27,233 nucleotides of DNA from Ophiothrix spiculata. Taxonomy: Eukaryota; Echinodermata; Ophiuroidea; Amphilepidida; Ophiotrichidae. Every line of letters starts with the position of its first letter. Position 1 is the first letter of the stretch. Positions 1-13,000 of the stretch are shown piece by piece. Under the pieces are notes generated by a model. That model ran no database searches and had not been told where the DNA came from. It saw only the letters and a program-made list of their open reading frames with translations. Where the stretch lies: the NCBI GenBank assembly GCA_000969725.1, contig JXSR01S034708.1; one strand, 5' to 3'. The position numbers and the translations under genes were made by a program.

Positions 1-910
1 AACATCATGAAATTATGAGGTTTCGGCGAAAAAGGGTCAACTTTTTCGAAGAAGTCTTTAGGCCGTCATTCACTAGTGAAATCACTAGTAAAGTTCCATG
101 TATAAACTAGAGACTCTATTCAATATGTACGCCAAAATTGTGATATTCTGATAGGTGTAAGTAGGTAAAAACTTGTAGTAAACATGACATTCAGCCGAGC
201 GAGACGTTTTTAGGGACTGTATACCTTAATGCAAAGTGAAGAGCTTGAATGATTTCGATATTTGTTTTTAAATATCTTTCTCTTATGTTTTCAACCAGCG
301 TTGCAGGAAATGCTGTCCTCAGGTTCGGATTTAATTTGACATTTGAATTAAAATTTTGGGTGTACCTTCATGTGTCTATCAGGAAGGAATTTTCAGCTTT
401 TTGCCCACCCTTGCAAACAGGTTTAGATACGTCACTCAAATGTATAATGTTATATGTTTTATTAATTTATGTAACATGCGTTACATTTTTAACAATCAAC
501 TTTACTTAAAGCGCACTCCGAAAAATTTCGGAATGGTGTGCAAGTTTTGAAAAGGTCTTATAACCGTTATAAAGATTTTTTCATATTTGTATTGATACAA
601 TGCGTTTAGTGTTAAATGTGATATCTAACAAGACAAAAACATAAAATTGGCCATAAAATATGAAGCCCTTCAAATCAATTCTTATTTTGTCACGGGATAT
701 CGTTTACTATGTCTACTAAGAAACTAAGACATGTGAATCGTGTTAAAATTTTATTTTTATTTTCAAGGTGAATTTCGCTTACACTTATGTGATGAAGGTT
801 TAATAAATCCTACTACTGAACGTATCTGTATCTGCTGGGGACTTTAACATGTTATTCTTAAAGTTGCACACTTAATGGCATAACAAGAGTGTCTTCGGAG
901 ATCCGAGGCG
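1..910. other. 5' flank or upstream intron/UTR, no gene recognised
   Basis: This AT-rich stretch lies ahead of the first coding exon. The open frames here (for example 249-509) have no recognisable domain or codon bias. A small imperfect hairpin lies near 508-540. No convincing TATA box or initiator could be identified, so the transcription start is unknown. Confidence 0.4.
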
Positions 911-952
911 ATGGATTAGATGCTGGAATTATGCAAGCACGGCTGGAAATGA
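911..952 (+). promoter_or_regulatory. Two upstream ORFs before and overlapping the start codon
   Basis: ATG-GAT-TAG at 911-919 is a two-codon uORF. A second uORF of ten codons runs 920-952 in another frame, overlaps the ATG at 931, and its TGA (950-952) overlaps the in-frame ATGATG pair at 949 and 952. This could lower initiation at 931 or favour reinitiation at 949/952. It is relevant only if the transcript includes these bases, which the sequence alone cannot show. Confidence 0.4.
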
Positions 953-1009
953 TGGGGTCCAAGTCTCGTTTTGCCGTTTTCCTTTTGCTTTCTTTCAGCT
1001 TTATCGGAG
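931..1009 (+). CDS. Exon 1: signal peptide
   Basis: The frame from ATG 931 gives a basic N-terminus and a hydrophobic run (RFAVFLLLSFSF) ending in a small-residue Ile-Gly-Gly, a classical signal peptide. The donor is GGAG|GTAAGC at 1010, phase 1. The start is uncertain: 931 has A at -3. ATG 952 (codon 8) has A at -3 and G at +4 and would give an equally good, shorter signal peptide beginning Met-Gly-Ser-Lys. The 5' UTR and any upstream non-coding exon are not identifiable. Confidence 0.75.
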
Positions 1010-4000
1010 GTAAGCAGTTATTTTTTTAAAGCACAATTCTACATAGTCAGCCAGCAAGTCTAATCGCTATAAAAAAAATTGCACTTTTTAAAACACTGCA
1101 TATTTTCAGTTCTTGCAATAAATATGTGTCTTTTTTTTTAATTGACTGAAGAACAGTCATAAACGTCACAAAACGTTACATACGATTCTCTTGAACATGA
1201 ATCCCGGGGGACCGCTCTGGATGGCAATTGGTACTCGTGCTCATCATAAAAAATGGCGTAAAAGGGTCTGATTTTGACCCACGATTGGCGTAGACTACGT
1301 TTTTGGAAAAAAAGGGGTAGTTTTTAGCACAATTACGCCATTTAGGGTGGTATAAATTCAAGCTATCTCCGCCACTAAGGGTCGCTTTTCACTTTATGTA
1401 ACTCAGTATCATGCTATAGGGGAAGGTGGGGTGAGTTGGCCCTCGGGGCGAGTTGGCCCACCACGAGTTTCTTCTCACGTGGCCTACGGAGAATTATGTT
1501 ACTGGTGATTTTTGGTCATATATAATGCATCAAATTTACCTTAAAATTTACAAAACCCAGGTCATCTCTTTGTGTGAGTTATCAGTAAAACAAGTTTTTG
1601 AGTTACCTAAGTAAACTTTTTTAGCAAACGTAATCGTATACTAGTGTCAAGATATTACTTCGCTGGTCCAAGTTATTATTATTGATTACGAGCTATGGTA
1701 CATGTCCAACATGTCATGGGATCAAATCCACTTTATCCTTTGTTTTGTTGGCATACCACGAGGTTAAGACAAAACTGGGACTACGGGGCGAGTTGGCCCC
1801 CTACCACATGGGGCAAGTTGGCCCTATGGCGAATTTGCCCAAGATGGTATGATAACCTACTCAGACTCTAGCACAATAACATTTATGACGTTTTTACACG
1901 ATTTTAATTCTAAACAAGTAAATAGATGCGTATAACAAGACGCAAGGAGTCTTAAATGGCACTGGAAGGCCTATTATATTGCATAAATTGCATGCAGATA
2001 ACACTGTAGGTCACAACGTATCTTTTTAAAAGATCGATATTGTATTAATTTATTATGACATTTCATCTTAAAAGGACATTTTTCTATGCAGAACATTCCC
2101 GTGCTTCACTTAAAAAAACACAAGGTATGAAATGTGTTACGGTAAAATGAGTACGACTCTTTTTTTGTAAATGGGGCCAACTCATCCCACTGGGTGGGCC
2201 AACTCGCCCCGGGGCGAGTTGGCCCTTTTGACGCCTTTTTTTATTTTTTTTTAATTATTTAAATACGATAAGCCACAGAGTCTTACATGTAGCTTGTGTT
2301 AACAGGAAAATATTCTTGACCTTAACCTCTCCAATACAGGGGCGTTCAAACAAAAGGGGGGCCAACTCATCCAACCCTCCCCTACATGTTCTACATAAAA
2401 TTGTCTAAACCAAGAGAAAATAAGCATGACTCCATGTTAATGATCGAAAACCTTCAATTGTATATATTTACCTAATACTTATATATAAGAAGAAGGGATG
2501 TTACAATCGTACACCATTACGCCATTTCTTCATTGATGGTATTTGCTAATGGGCTATTCCAGATAATAAGTGCACTTTTGAAAAAAGTATGGATTTCCAA
2601 AGCCCTCTATAGGGTATCTAGCTAGAAAATAAGTCTGGATTTCCGAAATAAAACCCTCTATATGGAATGTGCACAAGTGTGGATTTCCAATAATGGTTTT
2701 GAAAAAAAATACGGATTTCCAAAACCCTCTATAGGGTCTCTAGCTAGAAAATAAGTCTGGATTTCCGGAACCCTCTATATTTTATCTGGAATAGCCCAAT
2801 ATTAAGACAACGCATGTATTAAACACATATCAAGTTTTTAGAATAGGCTTATTTTATATATCTGTATTATCGTTTTCCTTTTTTAACACGGGACTAATTA
2901 TCCAGACACCCTGTACTTTCAAGAAGACTGACCTTCTCATGAAGGAGAGTGCAAATTAAAATGGTTTTATGTTTCTTCACACTTGCATGCTTCACGAAAG
3001 TGACAATTAAAACACTTAAATGGATAATCAACTTCAGCATAGTCCCGTCCGAGGTCGTTTTAAGTGATTCATTTCAACATATTTTAACAGCGACTCCCGG
3101 GGGGACCGCTCAAGATTGAAATTGGTATTCGTGCTCATCATAAAAAGTGGCGTAAAAGGGTCTGTTTTTGTACCAAAGGTGGCGTCTACGTTTTTGAAAA
3201 AAGGTGTACTTTTCAGTATAATTTTCGCCATTTAGGGGTCTAAATTCAGGCTACCTTTGCTGTCAAGGGTCACTTTTCACTTAAGAGTTGCTCAGCTGAA
3301 TATTGTGCTGTAAATCTTTTAAAATAAAAAGTTCTTAAAACAAGAGAAAATAAGTATTGACTTCATGTAAATGAATGAAAAAATTTAATTGTATACATTT
3401 TAATACCTAATTTGTTAGCTAATGGTCATTACAAACTTACGCCATTACGTCATTTGGGGTGCGATTTTCACAATCTTCACTGACCTTACGCGATTTAGGG
3501 GTGCAATTTGCTATCAACAATTACGCCATTTAGGGTCCAATTTTGAGGTGTTCTGACGAGCATGAGTACCACTTTATTTTTGGAGCGGCCCCCCGGGCAG
3601 CGACTGCATAGTTTCGATGTTCAATGTAGTTTCATCAGTTTGGTTTTTCATTTCATTTTTGAGTTTTATAACAAGACTAAAGAGGAGATAGTAATTTTCA
3701 ATTTTATTTTCTGATCCTGGTTTTTGAATACAATTAAATTCAGGGTCTCCCAATAAAAACGCAACGAACTTTTTTAAACGTTTCTTCTGAGAAAACAAAG
3801 CACAATTTGGAGCAAATTTATACCATTGGTTACAAGATTTTAGTTTATGTAATCTGGACCTCTGATGCAAAAGTATAGCACACTTTGTAAAGACCTTTAA
3901 AATCTTGAAGATCTGATATGCAAAGCTTTAAAGATTTACCATTGGAGCTCATCATGCTCATTGGTGACGTAATTGAGCATTTACCTTTGGTGACGTAATG

Positions 4001-7000
4001 GAGCATACGTTGAATGGAAATGGCTAAAAACGTCACATAATTAGGAGCAAACCCGTAGCAAGGGGGTGCGTTGGGGGCGTCCCCCCCCCCCCCCCCCTCA
4101 AATTTGACAATGTACAAAAAAGGTCCACACAAATTCCCTAAATGTCCACCAAAAGAACACCAAAACAAATAAATGTAGGTCGTTTTTTATTTAAATTCTA
4201 CACAAAATGCTAGGAATACTGCTAAAATCCCTCCTTTGTTGGCTTGTTACTTTGTCAAAACCACTGAAATTAGCTTAGGGTCGACTAAAATGAAATTTTT
4301 TCCTCCAAAGGTCCACTTTTTAAAAATCGGCACCCCCTTGAAAAAATCCAGGCTATACGGGCCTGATTAGGAGAAGCATGTCTTGGAATCATTTCATGAC
4401 ACAGGCGGGGGCGGCCGCGATCATGGCAATTTACAAGAAACTACTAAATTTATTGACTAGCGATTTCCAAAACGCAAATTTAGGGTACATTTTACGTATC
4501 TTTCTATTGGCGCATTGATATTGAAAAAAATTCAAAAATCATATTTTTACCTTTATTCAAATAATAATAAAAGTGCTCATATAGTGACACACTTTATTAT
4601 ATTATTTTAAATCCGTTGGGGTTCACGCATGAACCCCATTCGTAGCAGAGAAATTCAAGTTTATTCGAAGAATTACTTTTTTACGTATTGAAATTAAATG
4701 TCCGATACTGCGGCGGGATATTTGTTTGTGAGGAGGCATGCCCACCGTCGTCTGTCATGACATAAGGTTCCGATTTAATGAGGATTGCCGGCCTGATATT
4801 CTAAATTTCATGGATTTTAAATTAAATTCGAAAGTTCGTGGTAGGAACTTTACCCATCAACAATAATTGGTACTACGCCATATACCATTCAATTTTAACC
4901 CTGATAGTAATGTGATACTTACAATGTAAAATACAAGAAATGTAAATACAGCATTATCTTTATTTTTACAATTGAACTTGGATTACGAATAACGTACAAT
5001 TACGGACATTTCCTACAGTGTGGGTTCAAGAGTATTAACAGTACAATGACAATTATAGACCTAACTTGTGGTAAAAATGCCCATCATATTTGCTTGGAAC
5101 TAATGTCACTTCCGCAGCAGTTCAGTTAAGTCGGTTGAAATCCCGCCTTACAATAGGCGCACCCCTAAAAAAGGGTTGTTTGGTTGAAGAAGGGTAAAAA
5201 ACAGTCACTAATACATGCACCATAAGAGACATCAAAACAAAACTAAGCTAAAGCTAAATCTATATCACAAAATCACAGCTGGAAGCATCATCAGCAATAA
5301 GTTGAAGCTCCAGGGATAAGATGTGACAGTTCCAAGATGCAGTTCCATATCTAGGGTACAACAAAAGAAACGTTCCACCAAAAGTGACTTCACACATCCA
5401 TAAGTCTCTTCCTCAGCCAGTGCAGAGCAAAGCAGTATCTTCTTGCAGCACTTTCAATCTCATCAATTTGGGCAGCATTTGGAAGATACGGCAAAACACC
5501 CTCAGCTGTACAGTCCATGATAAGCTGCACCAACATATTTTCACGCTGGATTGCACTCCACACCTCAGCTGTATAATAATGCGTTCAATGGTGTCTTGAA
5601 TACTGTAAATGTTGGGATCTCACCAGGTCAAGGCTTTTGCATGCAATCAAGAAATAGTCCAGTGTCTCATCATCTTCCTCACACATGAGACATGTACAGT
5701 AGCATCTGTACCTGGGTAGAAATTGGCTTTAGATTCTTGGAGGGTGTAAGTTCCTGTCATGAGTCTAACTTTGACTGCAGCTCGTTGGACATCCTTGACG
5801 TTCAGATTGACAGTTGACCAGACATGGAGTGGCTGTAGGTTTTCATACCAGGTAATGTGCTTCAGGGAGGTTTACTGTTTTGCACCTTCAGTTGGCTTTT
5901 GATGCCAGTACACATTAACAGCAGATGTGAGCAAAGCATTCCACGCATTCTTAGCAAGCGGATTATTCAGGATCTTGTGTGCGTCAGGGAGCCCATATTT
6001 GCTAAGGTCGTTACTGATCTGGGCTCCCTGACGCACACAAGATCCTGAACAACCCGCCTGCTAATAATGCGTGGAAGGCTTTGCAGCACTATTTTATTCT
6101 TAATCTTTCCGCAGGGGTGAAAGCTGTGTCAGATTTCACGTGCGTCACTAACCATCCAAGAATCAACATCAACCATGATGACGACATGTCTATTACCGCT
6201 TTCGTCAGCGACAATGACACTTCTTTGTTGTTTCAACGCGTACTCAACACGGGAGTTGGAAGAAGCTTACCCATTGGCTCATTTCAAGCGCGTTTTAACA
6301 ATGGCCGCTCACTCGGAAAGTCTCTTTACATGCCACGAGAAGGTGGTAATCAAAGAATAGGCGCTTTCTACTGTGTGGGAGAGAATAATGGACGGAAAGA
6401 GATGATATCCACAATTGTTCTGGCGAAAAATAGTAAGTCACCGTTAGGCCAAACCATAGTCGGCCTCCAAACAAAATTTTCGCTACCAAACATTTGGTCG
6501 TGACGTCAAAATGACGTGTGACTCCAAACAAAATAACTTCAACACCGAGTTGAGACCAAATAAAATTTCGCGCTAGATTGCACATGTTATTGAATTGCCA
6601 TATATAATTGGACCAAATGTTTGTTACTGGTTCATACTTTAAATTCGATGGCAAATATTTGGTGACGTCACGACCAAATGTTTGGTAGGGAAAATTTCGT
6701 TTGGAGGCCGACTATCATGGTTACGGCCTTACTATATTGGTAAATTTAAAAAAATGGTATTTGAGTGTTTCATAGGACGTCAAGAAATATTTGGAGTAGG
6801 TTGTTGTATGAATGGCGGCGCAACATGATTGGTGAAAGTTATTCGATGTTGTGTTATCGGGAGAAAGAATTTGACTATATATATATATACAGCCCCTCGT
6901 TTGCAGGGAAAAATTGTAAGCTGTGGTGAAAGAGTTAAAATATTGGTAATCAAAATGTTTACCTTTTTTTTTGTAAGTGAAGGAGTAATAATTTCAGATG

Positions 7001-10000
7001 TCTGCAATGTAAGTGCACATCTATGCATATTCAAGAGTTTTTAGATGTATCTGTTTAATAATAATAAAAAAAAACACATGCAGCATCAAGAAAGATAATT
7101 TGAGTGAAAATTCTGCTGCTTTGTCTTCTAATTGCATCCGCACAAATAAAGGGCGTGTTAATGTTATTTTAGTTTGGAGTCAATCGTCATTTTGACGTCA
7201 CGACCAAATCTTTGGTAGCGAAAATTTTGTTTGAAGGCCGACTATGTTTTGACCCTTATTGCTTCAAAAATGTTTCATTCCTATTTTAGGTCAAGTCACA
7301 CCGACAAATGTTTCTCAAACAGTAAGCATTGGTGACTTCGTCAGGTTTGAAGTAATTGCTGACTCATCGAATAACTTATACTGGAGAAGAAATGGCGCCG
7401 CTATCAGTAAATGGACACATCGTAATACAGTGGTAATCAGTAATGTCACAGTCAGGGATGCAGGGATTTACGAATGCCACAAGAGCAGTAGACGTAGTCA
7501 GGGGCTGCATGCTATTTTCCAGCTCATTGTCAGAGGTAAGATCGATTATGTTGTCTTTTCCCTCCCTTCTCTCCCTTAAATATCTCTTTTTCTGGCTTTA
7601 GCCTGCTTGCTTTATTTACATTTACTACTTAACTTTAATAATGTACTCTACTTTGCTTTGCTCTCCTTTCCATCAAGATTTTGATTTGTTTCATTAATTT
7701 TTCATTAATTCATTCAGAGGAGGGTGGCAGTGGCAACTATACTGGTTGCTAGGTAGGTAATCGTGGTCGACTCCTTGCTGATCGCTGCTATATGCCCAGC
7801 CCGCCCCCGTATACGGTTAGAAAATTCCAGGAAAATACGACTTCCGGCATGGCCACTAACATTATATTACTATTTGGTAAAATTGTTAAAATCTATGAAC
7901 ACTAATGGGTTTCATATATGAACCCCATCAGATTTTGAATAAAATACTCGTGTTTATTACTATAAGAACTATTTTGTAATATATATCTCATGAAAATGAA
8001 ATTAATACATATCCACGACACTCACCATGTAATAATCCGTAATATTTTCAAAGAAACCCTTCTTCGTCCTCAGCGGGTGTTGGCTGAATGATGACTGTTG
8101 CTGAATCCTCTACTCCTGGACGTAGATGGCGTCCTATTAGGTGTTTCTAGTAGTAGAGAATCATAGATTTGGATTCGGGTTCTGTTTAATGTGGGGCTGG
8201 ATTCTCTTTTGATGTAAATAGCCTTCCATGACAATATTGCTAGACTAAGGGTCAAATTATAGTTCTTTTTGATCTACCAAATATTTTGTGCAACAAGTCT
8301 TTGTTATCTGATAACCTAACATATAACTCCAATGAATGTTCTAATCAATAACGGATACTTAGTGTTGTAAATCTTCAAACATTTTCACCAAATACTCCTC
8401 ACATGTGGTGTATTGATTTTTCGTCACGAAGCCTCTGTTATTATGAGGAAATACATTGGAATTATATATCAGATTATAAGATAACAAAGACTTGTTGCAC
8501 CAAATGTTTGGTATCTCAAAAGAACTATGTTTTCACCCTTATGATTTATCTAGAGTCGCTTTTGTTTACAAATTCACTGATTTGTATAATAAATATATCC
8601 CAGTGCAAAAATGTCAGAACAAATAAAAAAAAATCCCCATTCACTCTAAAAATACTAAAAAGCATCAATGTCAAAAATAAGCTATACAGGCGATACATTT
8701 CAAAACCAACTGAAGTGAATTCCATAAAATTCAAATCATACAGAAATAAATTTGATAATTTGATCCGTAAATGTAAGCGTACGTATTATTATAACCAGTT
8801 TCAGAACTCGAAAAATAACATAACGAAAACATGGAAATTAATAAATGAAATAATAGGTAGAAACAAGTCAGAAAAAAAAAACCCTTAAACAATGACGATA
8901 ATTTAACTGTTACTGATCCTGAGAATATCTCGAACTTATTATAATAATTTTTCGTAGATATTGGACCCAAACTTGCTTCGAGCATTCATCATACAGGTAA
9001 AGAGTTACATATCTTAACAATCCGTCTCAAATGAATTGCTTCTTCATGCCAATTGTGGAGGAAGAAACAATCAGAATAATCTTAATAATAGTGCATGGCA
9101 TGATGGTATTGGAAATTTTATTGTTAAGAATGTCCCAAAAGAACTTTCTAAACCATTGACTGACATATTTAATTTTTCTGGCTGTGTTCCAAACCAACTT
9201 AAAACGGCAAAAGTAATCCCCATGTACAAAAAAGAAAATGCCGAATTTGTCTCCAATTATCATCCTGTGTCACTGTTGTCCTTATTTCTCCAAGATTTTA
9301 GAACGACTGATTTTAACAGATGCATGCAATTTATTGATGCATGCATATTGAATGAAAAACAATTAGGGTTTAGACCTAACCAGTAACCTCATATGGCAAT
9401 CGTAGAATTAGTTGACAAGATAACGCAATCTGCTGAAAGAAATGAGAGCACACTTGGTATATGTTTAGAATTTTCAAAGGCATTTGATACAATTGATCAT
9501 GACATATTGTATAAATTAGAACATTATGGGTTCACAGGCATCACACTTGATTGGTTCAAAAGCTATCTTAAATGTAGAAAAAAAATTGTAAGCTACCAAA
9601 TAAAGGACTCCGAACACAAAGATATCAAAGTGGTGTTCCTCAAGGTTAAATTATCAGACCACTAATATTCATACTGTATGTTAATGATGTGTATTCAATA
9701 TCTATTCTTCAACTTGTTCTTTTTGCAGATGATACCACCCTTCTGTTTTCACATCCAGACTTGGAATCACAAATTCAGAGAATTAACAATGAAAATTTGG
9801 CATTAGCACTAAATTATTTCTCAAACTAATGCAGATGATTCTCGAAACTCGACAACAAATCACTTAAAAGAGTATATCTTTTACAAAATTTCTCGGAGTT
9901 GTAATTGAAGAAAATCTAACTTGGAAAAACCATATTGATGCAATCACAAAAACCATTTCCAGAAATATTGGTATGATGACAAAACTTAAACATTTTCTAC

Positions 10001-13000
10001 CAAAAAATATATTATACGAGTATACACTATTCTGTTCGTTAGTTCTTCCCTATATCAATTATGGAATTGTGATTTGGGGTAGCGGAACTAAAATGTACCT
10101 GAATAAAATATTTAAGTTACAGAAATGGGCCTTGATAATAACTATATGATAATAACTATATCAAGCAGTTATTATAGAAGCCACACGGGCCCTCTGTTTT
10201 AAACTTACGAGATTCTTCATGTATTCGATACCTATCAGTTCAATATTGGAATATTCATGTTTAAACATCACATAGATGATCAACCAAGTATTTTTAAACC
10301 GTATTTCATTAAGCATACCGAGAACCATGATAAATATGCAACATGAAATGCCCAGGATTATGCAATAAATCAATCAAAGAAAACGTCTCAAACCACGTTA
10401 TTAGACACTGTGGTCCTTCACTTTGGAATTCCCTTGATAAAATAGTAAAGCAATCTAAAATCTAAAGCTTTAAAAACAAATTGAAATTAAAATTTCTTTC
10501 ATTTTACTAGATGACATTTTAGGGCATGAAACTGTAATGGAACTCATATTTCATTGCAATCTGCTGATTCGCTTTTCGCAACTTGTCATTAGCGTTAATG
10601 ATCAACTTTATTTGGGATAATTCCAACTTGTTTTTGATAAACAATAACTAGCCTTTAAAATTATATCAGATTTATGGCATTTCAATGGATTTTCAATTCA
10701 TTTGGGTTCTATTCTTAATTTCTGAAAAGTCAAATAAATTGTCTTTACAATCATACCAAACTTATGCAATTTCATGGGATTGTTGAAAACATATGACAAC
10801 AATTGATGCATAAATCATTCTCAGTGTAACAAATCCGCCTTTTATGGGTGCCCACATTAAAAAGCATGACCTTATGTTTTTTGTTATTATTTTGTTGATG
10901 TATAGGGCATAATCGCTTAAGATATTTTTGCTCTTTTGATTATGTCCGCAATATCATTGTAATTTTAACTTATGTGTTTGATATGTAATTTGTTTATGAT
11001 ATTGAAATAAATGAATCTGAATCTGAGTCTATAGTACATTTCCAGTAAAAAGTTGAAAAACTTTATTTCTTAGTTTGAAAATAGTATACTTCTACTACAT
11101 TGTTGAAAGTGAAATAAATACTAAGTTTAAAATAGTACATTTTAAGTGCTTTGTTTTTTAAGTGGACACAATCTAAGTTCAAAAATAGTACAATTCCAGT
11201 ACAGAGTTTAAAATCTAGTTCAAATATAGTACATTTCTAGTACACATTAAAAGAGATCATTATGAAAAAGTACTTGCCGAGTACATCAAAAATGTACTAG
11301 AGAAGTACTTTTCTGCAACAAGCCCATTTTAAGGACAAATACACGTAAACATTTAACAGAGTAAAATCTAAATTGCTTTTATAAAATCTGAATCCAGAAA
11401 AATATTCAAACATTTTGTTGAGGTAGACAATTGTCTATACCTTTGTCCGGTCAAAGGTAGACAATTGTCTACCTTAAAGAATTATTTTCTGGAAAAAGTT
11501 CCTTTTTTAAGATTTCATAAAATCAATTTAGATTTTATTGTGTTATTTCTAGAATTTTACCAGGGACTCACATCACTTCACTTCAACTCACTTCACTTTA
11601 CTTCCAAATTGCAGGTTGCGCTGACGGCAGATGGGGAGAAGAGTGTCAATCTATATGCCATATATGTTACAATGGCGGCATCTGCAATGAGCGATCTGGA
11701 CAATGCATCTGCGCACCAGGGTTCACAGGCGAGCATTGCAAAACAGGTAATTACAGGGTGTCCCAGAAAAAACCTTACATTCTTTGCGTGTACTTTTCTT
11801 AGGTTTAACGGATAGTCAGAAAGTATGTAAAGGCTTCATCTTATAGTCCATAAATTGAACTTTAAGATACTGTTTGTTTCATTTCAATCGGTAATCTAAA
11901 ACAGAAATTATGCTTTAATTGTCAAATATTAGGATGTAAACTTTTCTGGTCCAATTTCACGATTTTGTAAGTTACCCTTGAATAGTGTTCTATTGAGTAT
12001 CGTCCTTGATCCGCTCACTCAACCGTAACAATGTTTATCAATTTATTATGTGCATGCTGTCTTCCATATATGGTGAAAAAATGAACAAATTTGATGAATT
12101 CATGAAACCGATATGATAAATTTTCGAATGTGACTCGTTTTTATTTAATTCAGAAACATCCATGCTTTATGACTAAAAAGCATGAAACTGGACCAGACAA
12201 AAATCCACCCAAATATTTGATATATAACATAACTTTTGTTGTATATTAATATCGATTGAAATGAAACAAACATCATCGGAAAGTTAAATTTATGGACTAT
12301 AAAATATAATCTTTACAAACTTTCTGACTATCTGTTAAACCTAAGAAAATTACACGCAAAGATTGTAAGGTTTTTATGGGACACCCTGTATATTATATAG
12401 CTCTCAATCTGGGTAATACCTCTGTAGCTTTTGAGATTGTTAAATTTAAATATTGATTTAAAGAATTAATAGGACTTTACTTTACTTACTTTGAATCATA
12501 TACGTCAGTAATTAAATGCTACATACATTGCTAACCAAGTTATAATGATCTATATTTTAGAAAGCACCAAAAACCTTGATATAACCCTAGCTAAACTTTA
12601 ACTATAATCATTTACCAAAACCTTAAGGATGCACTTTACAAAATAATGTCGCATTCTACTAAGTGTTTTAAAATTAGCGCTGAAAACCAGTGAGAAAGAA
12701 TAATCAGACCCTAGATTGGTCATTGTGTTTTTGATTAAATATTTTTCTTAAATCTCTCCTCAACATCTGACCATATACAATGTCATTAGTCCATGGTTTG
12801 GCTGACTTTTGACCTATTTTCTTTGCATTCCTCCACACACGCAAACTAGAAATACTGTGCAACCATAGATTCTTGTCAAGAATCTATGGTGCAATTTTGG
12901 CTGAAGTAGCAGACGCCACTTTGAAATGCGCTTTCGCGAAATCAAGTCAATTAACCCAAATCAAAATTCACCTTAAATGCAAGGATACGTCATAATCTTG

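Noticed and set aside
249-509. An 86-codon ORF upstream of the receptor
   Set aside because: AT-driven hydrophobic frame overlapped by another ORF; no domain, no codon bias, no start context.
3574-4168. Two minus-strand ORFs of about 100 codons
   Set aside because: They cross MITE ends and a poly-C tract (giving a glycine run) and show no domain.
8403-8888. Stand-alone 161-residue protein gene
   Set aside because: Its first third is the right arm of a MITE and its lysine/asparagine-rich end is the 5' part of the decayed LINE.
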